DNA of 64,000 nucleotides from Scolanthus callimorphus (taxonomy: Eukaryota > Cnidaria > Anthozoa > Actiniaria > Edwardsiidae): the NCBI GenBank assembly GCA_033964015.1, contig CM066919.1, forward strand, positions 16,285,646-16,349,645. Reading direction: 5' to 3'. The number at the start of each line of letters is the position of its first letter. Positions within the stretch are counted from its first letter, which is position 1. Of the stretch, positions 10,681 through 22,604 are shown in pieces. Under the pieces are notes generated by a model. It did not search any database. It was not told the origin of the DNA and saw only the letters and a list, made by a program, of their open reading frames with translations. Both the position numbers and the translations under genes were made by a program.

Positions 10681-11705
10681 TTAACACGTACGCTATCTCC
10701 TATTCAGGAAATAAATATTTACTTTTTTTAAACGTCTTCGATACAACTGCTCCAATATCGAAATAAAAAAATAGCTCTGTTCTATGTTCTATTATTAGAA
10801 TGCGTGCTTATGGTACAATATATCACGCATTTCATGATTTCCAATTTTTACGTGAACAAAATACAATTACATTTTTTCTTTAAGTATGTTGCAGTAAATG
10901 AGATTTTATTATAAAAATAGCTTCCATTTGTATGGGACGCGGCATTTGCACTTTTGCAGTTTCACCAATGTACTCATGAAAACAGCGCGCTTGCGGTATT
11001 TTAGGGAACAGTAGCACAATATTTTTTCTTAACGTCTGAAGATTTTCACTTTGACAGTAGCCTGCGAATGCAACAAGCGCTGGGAACCACATGGAATTAG
11101 TTTATTCGTCTTTGTGGTGCAAAAACTTAGCCCGCCGAACGAGTGTTAAAACAAGGCATTCAATCTCTTGGTAAAAGTGTACGCATATGTCAAGTTGAAA
11201 TGTTTCAAAAAAGGATTTTTTTATTTGATTAATATAAGTCACCAGACAGTTTTCTATAACACCATGATTTAGTTTATGTAGGTTTTATTTGTTCTGTTTG
11301 TTTCGACGCAAATAGATTTGCGATCCGTATCGATGTTGAAGCACGCTTCCATCAAATTTTGTTAGCCTTTTTTTAGCCCGAAAAGTAATCAAAGGACCTT
11401 TAAGTATTTCTGTTGTGATATATTTGGGGTTTCCTGTTAATTACATGGAAAATAATACCACAAATTAACCTCTGTAAATAAAGAAAAGACAACTTCCGGT
11501 TATAGCCTCGTTTCCATGTTGACTAAAACAGCAAATTCAGTACACTTCAAATAAATGCGATTTTCGGGGTGTTTGCATGCTCGTATTTTTTTCTGACTTT
11601 TTACCAGTGATTCTATAGATATTGAAGAGCAATATTCCGTTGAAAAACCTTCTGTTGCAATTTGTTACATTTTGAGCGAATGTTTCGCCTATCTTTACTG
11701 GACTA

Positions 11706-12900
11706 ACCTTTCTTGTTAACTCATATAACTTAAGGCGACTGTAAACCTTCGAAGGTGCCCTTCGCTAAAAAAAATCCCTCGCGCGCGCAAACACAATTAT
11801 ACATATAAACTATATACCATTTTAAAGCTCAATAGCAGTAGTTTCCAAATATACTATTTTTATTTCTTCTCTTTTAAGGATACCGTAAACCTTCGCGGGT
11901 ACCCTTCGCGCAAAAATTCTCTTCGCGGCGCATTTCAATAAACTAGATATCATTTAAAAGCTTAATAAACGAAGTTTATGATGACGCAGTTTTTATTCTA
12001 ATTTTTCGAAATCTGCTCTAACGCGGAAAGGAAAACGATAAAACGGTGCGATTTAAATATGCAAAATGTTCGTATAGAAATACGGCGCGCATTGGTTTCA
12101 ATTCTGTCCTAGATCAATCAACACTTATTGAATTACTAAAGTGTGTCGGCGATTTTCAATATATTAATCCATTCCAGAATAAGAACTTCCAAAAGTTGAA
12201 GGTTCATTTATTTGATGAGTTTCGGCCTTCGAACAGTAATAAAAGGGCGAGAACTAAAAATATTTAAAATCGCCGACACACTTTCGAAGATCAATGTTTT
12301 GACTAACTGCTCGCCAAATTTGAAGGCAATCGTACAAATCCTTGTGGGCGAACATTTTGGGTCTTTCCATCGAATTGGCAGCAAAATCAATACCGAGTTA
12401 TAGCCATTTGAAGTAGTGTCAACATCTGAAGCACTAACAGCAGGAAAGCAAACAAACGTGACACGATCGGCCAATTGGAGGCAAGCGTTGTCTGCGCACG
12501 GGAATGTATTACTGTGCTCAGATTTCATGTTGTGCTTGAGCTTTCGTACTCGTGGTAATCGCTTTCTCCAACATCTTCGACCATTTCCAGCAACCAAATT
12601 TTGATAAATAATGGGCAAAGTGCCTCTTCAACGAAGAAAGCCATATGCTTTTCCCGGCTTTTTCCCGGTCGCTGTTTCTAGCTCTGGTGCTTCCCTTGGC
12701 GCGTTTCTTTTTGCTTTTCTGATAATACGACATTGTTTGTATTCCACGGCTTTCTCTTCACGTTTATAGCATGGTACTCCAGTTAGGTGTCTTTTCTAGT
12801 CCTTGAAACTCCGACTGGGAGAATCTTGGGAGCAAGCCAATAAAACTGGTCTGAGAATGTGTTGCCTACTGCACTGTACTTCGCTTTCACGTAAATTTTC
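11706..12900. other. Non-coding, no feature recognised
   Basis: AT-rich flank of the transposon. Two similar short segments (ACCGTAAACCTTCG... near 11735 and 11881) suggest an old local duplication. No gene seen. Confidence 0.35.
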
Positions 12901-13196
12901 AGTGACCACGGACATGTTATACATCTGGGACTTGCGAGACGTCCAAAATTCGGATCGATCCCTAGCAAATTGCACCGGTTACTCAATACTACGAAATGCT
13001 ACATTTACATTTTAACGCCTTCACAACGCGCCCCTCCCCTTTTTAGCTGAGCTGCTTCAGCCATTGTGACGTTAGTGACCACGACACGTTACACATCCGG
13101 GACTTGCCGAGACGTCCAAAATTCGGATCGATCCCTAGCAATATACCACAGGTTACCCAATACTACTACGAAATGCTACATTTACATTTTGACGCT
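12901..13196. repeat. Direct repeat of about 120 bp
   Basis: 12901-13017 and 13073-13196 share the blocks GAGACGTCCAAAATTCGGAT and GAAATGCTACATTTACATTT in the same order and orientation, with small indels. It is non-coding and directly precedes the terminal fragment of the dispersed repeat near 13200-13255. Confidence 0.8.
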
Positions 13197-14118
13197 GTTT
13201 TCTTAGGTATGGTGCTCTGCTCTGCGGCGGCCTTCGGCCAAGAAGCTCCGCTATTAGGATAGGAATGAATAGAAAGCTACTTTCAGAACAAAATAGAGCG
13301 AGAAACAATATACTATGATTCAAACATGTACGCCAGTTTTCTTGACTACAGAAACTCAAATTAAGCAAAAATGTACTTCAATCGCAAATTTATTTACCTT
13401 TCTTTATCCTTCCCATGTTGAACGTTCATCCCAAATATTGCTGTCCATCTGGTTGACAAAATGCGCAACTATTCTCAAAACTATTCCGCAGACATCTTTA
13501 CACGGCTAGCATTGAAGCAATCTGAAATTCAAATATCCCACTGCCAAGCCCCAGAAAAGGTGATGCGCTGTGTTGCTCTGCTATTTGACAGAATTTCTAT
13601 AGAACAACACTTTTGTTAACGTTTTGTTTACAAACTTTTTGTTCGGCGTAACGTAATTAGGAGTTTTTGCTCATTTCTGCCATTTCTGACAATGGCACAC
13701 AGAAAGAGATAAAACAGTGATAATGAGCTTTCCATAAAACACAAATATTCGGCTCTCCTCAGCTTATGGATTACAACTATCATTTTGTGAATCAGTCTCC
13801 GTACCATGAACGACAAAACAACGCCTCACCGTCACGAGCGTCGACACCGTGCGCGGTATAGTCAAATATAAGACTCTTTTTGGATCTCGTCTATGTTTAA
13901 TTGAATCTCAAATTACCGGAAATCACAGTCACTTTACTTCACAGGAAGCGGAAATAAGTGTAAACAAGTTTCAACGCTTCTATTGTGATTCATGACCTAC
14001 ACGTGACACGAACCTACACGTGACACGAAGCGGTAAGATTAGTGAAGTTGATTTTCCACACAAGTTCCTACTACACACGAGAAAAAATTACAGGCTGCAA
14101 TTCTGTTAAAACAAACAT
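13197..14118. other. Non-coding; contains a fragment of the dispersed repeat
   Basis: 13195-13256 carries the CTTAGGTATGGTGCTC...GCTCCGCTAT end seen at 2305-2345 and 49485-49518. Near 13998-14030 a 17-bp ACCTACACGTGACACGA unit is repeated twice. No gene seen. Confidence 0.4.
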
Positions 14119-14602
14119 GTTCTACTTCTCTACTGAATACCAAAGTATCAGGAAATAAGCTGAATTCACAGTAACTAAAAACGTTTGTCATCAGGTACTT
14201 ACAACAACAATGCCAATGGCGCCCACTTGAACGAGAATTGAGTCTTGGAGAAACGATTTGGACATGGAATAGCTTTGTTTGAGATCTTTAAAGTGACGGA
14301 TATGATGGTTGCGATGTGGATTGGAAACTCACTGTTCGCTGGAGTTGGACAAACATTCGGTAAGCTTATTTTCCTGGGTGAAATGTTATGATGTTCTACT
14401 TCTCCACTGAATACCAAAGTGCCAGGAAATAAGCTGAATTCACAGGAACTAAAAACGTTTGTCAGATTTGGAGAAACTCAAAACACGATTTGGACATGGA
14501 ATAGCTTTGTTTGCGATCTTAAGTCACGGACATGATACTCACTGTTCGCTGTAGTTGGACAAACATTCGGTAAGCTTATTTTCCTGAGTGAAATGGGCGA
14601 AT
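14119..14602. repeat. Imperfect tandem duplication, units of about 273 and 211 bp
   Basis: The sequence from TGTTCTACTTCTC at 14119 restarts at 14392 and both units run through AAACAAACATTCGGTAAGCTTATTTTCCTG-like ends (shared blocks ACATGGAATAGCTTTGTTTG and TTGGACAAACATTCGGTAAG). The second unit is shorter by internal deletions. Non-coding. Confidence 0.85.
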
Positions 14603-16025
14603 TAAAGCTTATGATGTATGGCCTTAAACTGCAAGACACTGTGGTAAGAATGTTTTCACCCGTTTACATGACTTTCAATGACTGTGTGGACGATCTCTTA
14701 AGTGCAACGAGTCCAAAGGAGATTTGATTCCTCGGTTTACGGTTTAGAAAAGAAGATCAGACTTTTAACTGTGTTCTATAAGTGCACTGTAAAAACTATG
14801 TCCTTATTGTAAGTGCGGCTTTGCTCCACCCTACCTTTTGGCGGAGGGGGGGGGGGGCTTATATGTTTCTAATTTCACTCAATACTTCACTCAAAATTTT
14901 GGCGCGCTTCACGTGCATACAGAATTTAACATATAATATGCACTGATAGGCCTGCCGGGCAGTCTCTATGTTTGAAAGAACACACCTTAGGTAAGCGTGA
15001 GTTCAACGTTTAGTCATTTGGGCCGCGCTTCAAGCACATGAATAATAATAATTTCTTCATTTGCGGAGCGCATGAAAAATATTACCTAAAGGCTCAGGAG
15101 CCATTCACTAGGAGCTTTCATCTAACCTATATAATTAGCGTATTTCCTGGGCTCCTGACAGGCTTTGTTTACTATACACAAAAAACCATCTACCCTTTTT
15201 CTGAGGCTTGATGAAATGCGGTTATCAAAGGTTGGGCGCGCTTCGCGCGCAAAGAAATAATTATGTGACCCCCTCTATGTAAAATGTCTTCTACTAGGTC
15301 AAATAGTGGACCTGAGGTGGGTGTCACGAGAACGTTTAATAGTTCTGAGGGGGGATCGGTTCCTTAGCTTTGACAGAAGTAAGAAAAACGTTAAGAAGAA
15401 TGAGACTGCATCACTTAGGCAAGAGTCTATCTTACAGGGCAAGCATTATAAGAGGGGGGGGGGGGGGGGCACAAGAAAACATACATTGGATTTTGGGGGC
15501 CGCCTAAAAAAATACGGACATGAAAGGGGGGCACCCAAAAAAATACAGGGTCTCCCCTCATTTCCACCAGCCCGGTCCCTTACTTTCTCGATTCATCAGC
15601 ACCATTTGGTCTTTGGTTATTCATTGCAGAAAGTAAAAAGATCGTTCGAAGTGTTGTGCGAGTTTTTAGCTCAAAGTTTAGTGGCCGCTCAAAGAGATTA
15701 CCGTAGGTAAATATCTCATATGTGTATCGTGGCTGTGATGCCCGCTGCGTTGTGCTGACACGTAACTGTCATCGGATTTACATTTCACCTTGGTTGGGTG
15801 CTCTCAACCCAGCCATTTAGGGCCGTCCAGATCAACTTAACCTTGGTTAAATTTCCTTTAGTCCTGGCTGGTGAGCGTGGGCCCTCCTACAGCCACGAAA
15901 ATCAAATCAAAAACTGGAAGGCGATTTATATGAGCTTCCTCGAGGGCAACAGAGTCAACTCCTTTCAGTGACCGGCGCCAGAAAGCCCGGAAAAAGCATC
16001 TCTATCAAAGATTGTTAAATCTTCC
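14603..16025. other. Non-coding; contains a run of 16 G
   Basis: Includes a perfect run of 16 G at 15454-15469 and a shorter G run near 14845. A plus-strand frame across 15306-15710 spans the G run and matches nothing. Upstream exons of the alpha-kinase remnant could lie here but are not recognisable. Confidence 0.35.
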
Positions 16026-16747
16026 GTGGTCCCCCAAAGTGTGAAATCCAGTGTATTCCCGAAAAGTCTGTCCCTCTCAAAAATGATGGAGGCAGGAAAG
16101 CTGGCAGAGCCTGAGACACGTGTCGTCTCTCTTAGTCTAGATGGCTTCTCTTTTACAGACATGAAGTGGCAAGAGCCAGTCACATTAGTGCTTGACCGAA
16201 AGGAGCTAATAGGGAAGCATTCAAAACCAAGGCTTTGACAGGCCGACTTCCAAAAGGAGACTATGTGCTGAAACAGTACAAGGAAACGGAAATTCCAGGT
16301 ATTGAACAGCAGTTTGGGTCATTTGAGACCCACTCAAGAAAGTCTACAGCTCCATTCCTTGGCTAGAAATTTTGCGCAATTAATGGAGCTAGAAGCCTCT
16401 GTACTACAATTTGGGAAGACCTTTCGTTTCGTTTTGCCACAATGGGGATCACATGCATCACCCTTGAGCCGTTCATTGACGGCCCTTTCGTCAAGTATTT
16501 GAACAATGATGGCAAGCTTTGCATGGAACCAACAGAGGAACGCCTGAAAGCCGAGACCTTCTCCCACTTTACATTTCTAAGATCGAACAGCCAACTGATG
16601 GTAACGGACATACAGGGGGTAGGTCACACCCTATGTGACTTCTTTTGCACTGGAAATTTCTCTACTGAGCAATTGATACTTTTTTTACAGAACATACATA
16701 CAACAAATTTTGTAGAACTTTGTCTTCCCCTAGATGTTAATGGATGA
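16026..16747 (+). pseudogene. Alpha-kinase domain remnant (eEF2K/myosin-heavy-chain-kinase type)
   Basis: Alpha-kinases are atypical serine/threonine kinases. Pieces occur in order in different frames: LTGRLPKGDYVLKQYKE (about 16230-16280) carries the ATP-binding lysine strand, then FETHSRK and LHSLARNFAQLMELE (about 16325-16390), then TLEPFIDGPFVKYLNNDG (about 16460-16515), and finally SHFTFLRSNSQLMVTDIQGV (about 16563-16620), the GxxHFTY...LMVxDLQGVG signature containing the catalytic aspartate. The C-terminal zinc-binding loop (H-x-C-x3-C) is absent and the frame stops at 16747. At least three frame changes (near 16200, 16340 and 16430) make it non-functional as read. No introns interrupt it, so a retrocopy or a broken single exon is possible. 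Confidence 0.75.
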
Positions 16748-17652
16748 GTCTCTAGATCTATTTGGTGCACTGTATTATTAATTGAAGCACCAGGTTGGGG
16801 GTAGGGGGTGATTTTTTTTTTCAAGTTTATAGAAGTGTCTCCATAGAAGTGAAAACTAGCAGCAACAGTAAACCCTGCATGTACTGTAAGTACCTTGGGT
16901 TCATGTTTTTTTCTAGGGTAGTTGCAATTGATACTTTGGGCTAAATAGGTTCTTGATTGGGTTCTAGGCATTAAAAGGATCCAGTTTTTAAATTGTGCAT
17001 TCAGAATTTGTTTATTGAGTTTTAATTAACTGTGCAACAACATTGATTGCAAATGAAAGAGTTATAGTCCTGAATACAAAGGCCACTGAGAGAACATAGA
17101 AACTGATTAAAAGTGTGATACGCTAAAGACTGTGTAATTTGAAGGTCAAAAAGCACTTAGTTAATATTGCTATTCAACATATGATTTATGAACATTGTTT
17201 ATATATTTGAAATGTACAAATATTATTCAAATTTATGTACATCGTTTATATATTAAACATTTAAGATTTAGGTGTTTATGATTATAATGGGAAATTAGGT
17301 ATCATCAACAATGATCTTTTTTAAATAAACACAATTTTAAGTGCGCGCGTGAGTTTTATTATGATCCTAAAAAAGTCCAACAAAAACAAGTTTTTTGTCT
17401 AAAAAACCTTGTGAATCACTTGAGCAATTATACTAAAAGAATTAGTCGCCTCAGGCTCCGTGATTATGGGCGACTAATTGTTAATTGGTCAGTCACAGAA
17501 CCTGTCAATCATCCAACTATCGTCGTGTCACGTCCGAGGGACGTCCAGGACTTTCAATGCGTGTTTTTTTAAGTGTTTGCAAGATTGCCTATAGTGTTCC
17601 CTTCTGGGAATATGACTTTTTTTCTACTTTTGAAGACGTCATCGGTGACGTC
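16748..17652. other. Non-coding, no feature recognised
   Basis: AT-rich; I see nothing beyond generic short frames. Confidence 0.35.
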
Positions 17653-17873
17653 ATGCCACATAACCATGGGATTATACTTCCCTTACCCTCTAGATAATTG
17701 TGTGCAAGTTTGGTTGTCTAAAAGTGTTTACCCCTCCCCTTTAAGCACGCAAGGGGTATGCACAGACGTACAGTAATGTTTGGTCACGAAAATGAAAAAA
17801 AAATATCGGACTTGCACACAATTATCTAGGGGCTAAGGGGAGTCTAATCCCATTTGTTACGTGGCACACTGGT
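17653..17873. repeat. Inverted-repeat element of about 220 bp
   Basis: GCCACATAACCATGGGATTA at 17653 onwards and CTCTAGATAATTGTGTGCAA at 17689 onwards recur in reverse complement at 17809-17873 (TTGCACACAATTATCTAGGG ... TAATCCCATTTGTTACGTGGC). The arms are about 60 bp around a 100-bp centre. This is a MITE-like hairpin; no target duplication was recognised. Confidence 0.6.
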
Positions 17874-19991
17874 TTAGCATGTGGAGATTCGGTACTTGGT
17901 ATGCGCTTGGTCGCTGGTCACCGAACAAATCGCTGGTTCGTAAAACGAGAAACCGCTGAAATGTTTTTCGTTTGCGGGCGACGAAATGATGCGAAAGCTG
18001 TCCGCTTTCGCGAGATTTTTCTCCTCGTACTTTATATCCAGCAGTAGGGAAACAGTCCCCCTAATTCGGAGTGTGCGCCGCGTTGTCAGGTTTATGAAGA
18101 TGTCAATCGCCAGAAGAGATAAACACACTATATTTTTATTCATACGTTTTTAATTACAAACTCTCAAAACGAAGTTTAATACAACGAGCCCAAATATTAT
18201 GAGATTAGATAAGTTTGAAATTTCGTTATCGCGCAAATTATTATTTGCAATTTAGCTTCCTGGAAAGCAATAGCTGAAATTTAAGTCGACCATCCAAAGA
18301 GGCATCTACGGCAAGCAACTTCATTAGAGAAGGAGACTGGAGGACAGAAGACGCCTGTAAAGTAGAAAAAAATCTTTATAAATACTGTTTCATTGTTTTG
18401 TCTGCAGCATAAAGATACAAGCAAACAAACATAAGAATCTAAATTATTTTTGTGCTAAAATGTGGTCAGCCAAATTAGAGGAGGAAAGAACTAGGATATT
18501 GAATACAAATTCTAAACAAAATGTGTAGCCAGATTTGCGGGTTTACGCCCGTGTAAGAACCATTCCTAGAGGACATCATTGTTGTGTTCAGTTATTTCAT
18601 CGTGATTCGTTCTAGTAAACAAAAGAGGCTTTGTGACGCAACTCATGAACAATACACAGTCCGTGTAGCCAGATTTGCAGAGATCATGGTCAAAAAAAAA
18701 TATGCAAATTAACTTTGACAGAAGCATAAGAAATTAGTATAATCATCAATTTTATTCGCAAAAGGCAAATTTTGACACAATTAATAGCGCTTAGAACCAA
18801 TTCTAGAATATATGCGCTTTGTAATCATGGACAATTTAGACCGGTTCAAATACTGGTTTCTGAACAGCAACTGAAATAATTGTTATAGAGTTGCTTTAAT
18901 TATACGTGCTTATTCAGTTTCACCGAATGAGTGATTGCCCCGATCGTAGTTTGTCAAGAGACTGCCAACATAGTTAAACTAAAAAATAATATTTACTGCG
19001 CCATCACAGAAACAATGACACTGAAACCACTAATTTCCCAACTACAACCTGTTCGTCGCTAACTGACCCAAAGCTATTCGATACAAAAATTGGGGGCAAA
19101 GGCGATTTTTTCTGAATTTGGTTTGGAGGTAACGTGAGAGATAGAGACTTGAACTATACATTTCTATTGTTAAATCACCGGTTCAGCCCTTGGTACCATG
19201 ATCTACGAGCTATGCATTCATGGTTTAATTTGCTAGGTGAATGATTTGAGCAAATTTAAAACTAAATGCCTCAGCAAATGACCGACTTCGAATGGACAAC
19301 AATGCAGTTTAAAAAGATTCATGAAGCAAATTAACTCACCTTTTCGCTTTTATATGTTTGTAGTTTCCGTCGATGTCAACCAACAAATCTCTCAATGGTG
19401 CCGTTATAACATAACAACGGCCGCCATGTTTGCTACGAAGGACTCCTTCTCTGGTCATACTGAGAAAAACGAGAAGCGTATTTTTCGACCACGTAGCCGC
19501 TATTTGAAGCATTCTAAGCATCGACCGGCCTTTTAAATGACAATAGGATAATGTCGAGGAATATTTTAAGCATCTTCAGCAACATTTACGCAGAAATAAT
19601 CCAGAGAAATCGATGGGACAAACCGAGACGTAACGCTCCACTTCGACGAGTGGAATGACCAGTGGGCTTACTAGCGCATGCGCAGAACTTGTTCTCCACC
19701 TGCTCACTGGTTTTAGGCAAAGAACCAAAGGGGGGAGGTCCATCCACCCCCTCCAGCCCTACTTGTACGTCGGGTGAGTTAGCTTGTGCGTCCGGGGTTT
19801 CAGTTCAGTCCTAGTTCTGCATTGCATTGCCCGTGTACACAATAGTTTACGAAATTGGAGGCGAGATAGCTGAATACCCTTCCGTCGCAGCCGTGGGGGC
19901 TGAAGTGTCACAGCGCTCGTCCCCTAGCTAGCTAAATGCGGCTCCTTCCTATATTTTTCCGCCTAAAATGTCTATTTTCCCAACAGTCCGC
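17874..19991. other. Non-coding, no feature recognised
   Basis: About 2.1 kb of AT-rich sequence up to the Penelope element. The phrase GTGTAGCCAGATTTGC(G/A)G occurs at about 18523 and 18663, hinting at an old local duplication. No gene seen. Confidence 0.35.
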
Positions 19992-20135
19992 GTGTAAATG
20001 AAAATTATAAGCTGTTAATCAACCATTCAAGTTTTTATTATTTCTTACATATATATCTACTGGTTGATAGGTCCTTTATTGGATCCAGCCTCAGTTTTAC
20101 TTGTAAGCGGCCCTGCAAATACTTCAAAGTTTATT
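19992..20135 (+). repeat. Upstream pseudo-LTR of the Penelope-like element
   Basis: Begins GTGTAAATGAAAATTATAAG and ends in CTTCAAAGTTTATT. Its 5' border matches the predicted cleavage position of the hammerhead core seen before the downstream copy. Confidence 0.9.
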
Positions 20136-20194
20136 CATTTCGTTTTCCAAGCCGCTGGTCTTTCTCAGATCCAAGTATTACTGTAAACTCTACA

Positions 20195-20812
20195 ATGGGG
20201 ATTGATATCACCTCTTGGAGAATTCGCATTGGACTTTTTAAACCGTCAAGAAGAACAAGTTTGATTTCCGTTATTCCTTCGAATGGGAGAAATTTGAAAG
20301 TTAAAGGTTTCTTAACACTTGTTTGTGGAACTGCTCTAACTCTGCACGTAGCTTGCTTTGTTATTCGATGCATGGACGTGCACCCCAATCCGGGCCCTAC
20401 ATTAACTCAAGACCATCCAAGAACGACTTCATCTGGCTCCCATTCAAATCTAGCTACAAATAGACATTACAGACGTTACATTCCGAGATCAACACCTTCT
20501 ACAATACTTCAAGATACAACTACACCCACCACTTCTTCAAGAAGATATATCCGCACGCGAGAAGCAACTTTTTCAAGAATTTTTAATGACAGCAAACGGG
20601 TCCAACTCAAGCTGATTCGACATCGCCATGATTTAATCAACTACACATTCTTCAAACAACATCAACTTGTTCCGTTTCACATATTACCAAGACGTACACC
20701 ACCACTAGACGTCAAGAACGTCCCTGGCTTTTATAGAAAATGGAAACTAAACTGGATTTTTGCAGCTAACCGCCAGCTGGAACTTCTAATTATACTAACA
20801 TACGAAACTTAG
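20195..20812 (+). CDS. Penelope-like element N-terminal ORF with 2A-like motif
   Basis: An open frame of 205 residues at the 5' end of the element, starting at the first methionine after the pseudo-LTR. Residues 39-56 are hydrophobic (signal or membrane-anchor-like), directly followed at 61-68 by DVHPNPGP. That ends in the NPGP of 2A ribosome-skipping peptides but has H where classical 2A has E. The rest is rich in S, T and R. Its role is unknown; in other retroelements similar motifs sit at the protein N-terminus. It is separated from the next frame by a stop at 20812 and about 20 bp. Confidence 0.55.
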   Translation: MGIDITSWRIRIGLFKPSRRTSLISVIPSNGRNLKVKGFLTLVCGTALTLHVACFVIRCMDVHPNPGPTLTQDHPRTTSSGSHSNLATNRHYRRYIPRSTPSTILQDTTTPTTSSRRYIRTREATFSRIFNDSKRVQLKLIRHRHDLINYTFFKQHQLVPFHILPRRTPPLDVKNVPGFYRKWKLNWIFAANRQLELLIILTYET

Positions 20813-20832
20813 AAGAAGAACTCACAGCAAAG

Positions 20833-22500
20833 ATGGAACTTTTACAAAATTCTTGTACTCCAGATCTGTTTTCCTTTTACTGCGATAAGTTGACCTCTAT
20901 GGCTTTATCTTTAGAATCTCTTCTCGCTAATAGACGTGCTAGAAAACAGTCACGTTATCCTATACGTGATAACACTCATACTAACCGTTCTGTCACCGCT
21001 CCCACTAGCGACGTCTCTGATAATAGTGATAACCTCCCACGACGAAGGACATGTAGGCGCAAACGCAAACGTACTTCTTTACTTTCACCCGACTCAGTTA
21101 TTAACCTTTCTAGCACTCCACTCTCTTACGCTGAATCTAATGTTCTTGCACGTGGTCTTACATTTTGTCCCACACCCAAGCGCATTGACTGGTCAGAGCT
21201 ATCTGCTGACATCGGTGATTTTTCACGTAGAATGCGTCTGCGCGAATATTTTTACAAAGACGAAGACCCTGACACAAACCACTCTAGTGCTAATAACGAC
21301 TCTGTTACTCCTGACACACAATCAGATAATTCAGATTCTACATTTTCTTTCTTCCGTAAGAAGAGCTTTTGGACTCCATCCACTAATAGAAACACAACTC
21401 TTAATAATTACCTTGATGCCACTAAGTATGAAATAACTAACTAACATCTTCAACACATATCAGGTAACCTCACCCAAACTGAACGTCTTGCTATTCTCGA
21501 TCTCAAACAACGCGACGATATAATCATTAAACCTGCAGATAAGGGCTCTGGCACCATTGTAATGGATAAAGAATGGTATACTAATGAATGCTTAAGGCAA
21601 CTTAACGACACTAAATTCTACAAACCCCAACACAAAGACATAACTAATGACATTCAGAAACGTATACTAATATACGTTGAACGCATGTCTAACAGTAACC
21701 TTATTGACGAGAAACTTCAAGCTTTTCTTATCAATAATGACGTTAAACCTGGTCGCTTTTACATTCTCCCTAAAATTCACAAAACTGGTAATCCTGGTCG
21801 TCCCATAGTGTCTTCTAACAGCCATTCTACAGAACGCATTTCCCAGTTTGTTGATTTATTTCTTAAACCCTTAGTATCTAAACTACCCTCATACATAAAA
21901 GACAACAAAAACTTTCTTGATAAACTGCTAACCCTAGATCTACCTGACAACGCCATGCTAGTAACTCTTGATGTTTCATCTCTGTATACTAATATTCCTC
22001 ATAACGAAGGCATAAACGCGTGTCGTCATTTCCTCTCTACCCGCAACTCTAGACAAATTCCCACTGAAACTATATGTGACCTAATTCGCATGATTCTTAC
22101 CATGAATAACTTCACTTTCAGCGACAAACACTACCTACAAATACACGGTACTGCTATGGGCACTAGGATGGCTCCTTCCTTTGCTAATCTCTTTTTGGGT
22201 CATTTCGAGTCTAAAGCCCTTGCTAATGCTCCTCATAAACCTCATACATGGTGGAGATATATAGACGACATTTTTATAATTTGGGACAAAGGAATTAATG
22301 AGCTTAACCTTTTTGTGTCTTATCTTAACAACTTACATCCCACCATTAAATTCACCTGTGAACATTCTCTCACTAATATTCCTTTCCTTGATGTCTCTGT
22401 TTCCTTGGTTAATGGTAAAATTGAAACTGATTTGTATTGTAAACCCACCGATAAACATCAGCACATCTTTCATTCCTCTTGTCATCCCTATCACACTTAA
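20833..22500 (+). pseudogene. Penelope-like reverse transcriptase
   Basis: One reading frame interrupted by a TAA at 21442-21444. The first part has the PLE pre-RT region (RGLTFCPTPKRIDWSEL, about 21150-21200, and IIIKPADKGSGTIVMDKEWY at about 21520-21575). The reverse-transcriptase domain follows: YILPKIHK (about 21760), NPGRPIVSS, LVTLDVSSLYTNIPHNEG (catalytic D strand, about 21960-22015), GTAMGTRMAPSFANLFLG (about 22150-22200) and WRYIDDIFIIW with the YIDD catalytic box (about 22250-22285). The frame is lost at 22500 just after a cysteine/histidine-rich segment (DLYCKPTDKHQHIFH). The polymerase would copy the element RNA in the nucleus. Confidence 0.88.
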
Positions 22501-22604
22501 GAAGGCATTCCTTACAGCCTCGCTCTTCGCCTTCGTCGCGTCGGTTCTACTAATGATACCTATATTAAACGGTCTAATGAACTTATTATTTTTTTTACAA
22601 AATC

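Larger units (their letters stand above)
7650..11705. mobile_element. Academ-like DNA transposon (4.06 kb), decayed
   Basis: The left end begins TAGTCCAGCAAAC and the right end finishes with CTTTACTGGACTA. Both are followed inward by matching inverted sequence over about 200 bp: AATGTAACAAATTGCAACAG, ATAGAATCACTGGTAAAAAG and CAACATGGAAACG occur at 7673-7820 and, reversed, at about 11510-11672. The element is bounded by a perfect 3-bp duplication, ACC at 7647-7649 and 11706-11708. Inside, on the minus strand, are remnants of a nuclease gene with a CXC tail (8322-9602) and a possible N-terminal exon (10327-10680). The terminal heptamer TAGTCCA and the 3-bp duplication are shared with the larger element at 34889-43270. 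From family knowledge Academ transposons make 3-4-bp duplications and one lineage carries an XPG nuclease. Remaining internal stretches (7861-8321, 9603-10326, 10681-11490) show nothing else. Confidence 0.75.

Noticed and set aside
15306..15710. Plus-strand frame of 134 codons before the alpha-kinase
   Set aside because: Runs through a 16-G homopolymer and has no similarity to alpha-kinase N-termini or any family I know.
20936..21436. Hydrophobic plus-strand frame inside the Penelope element
   Set aside because: Out-of-frame shadow of the reverse-transcriptase ORF; the leucine/threonine richness comes from reading the real codons shifted.
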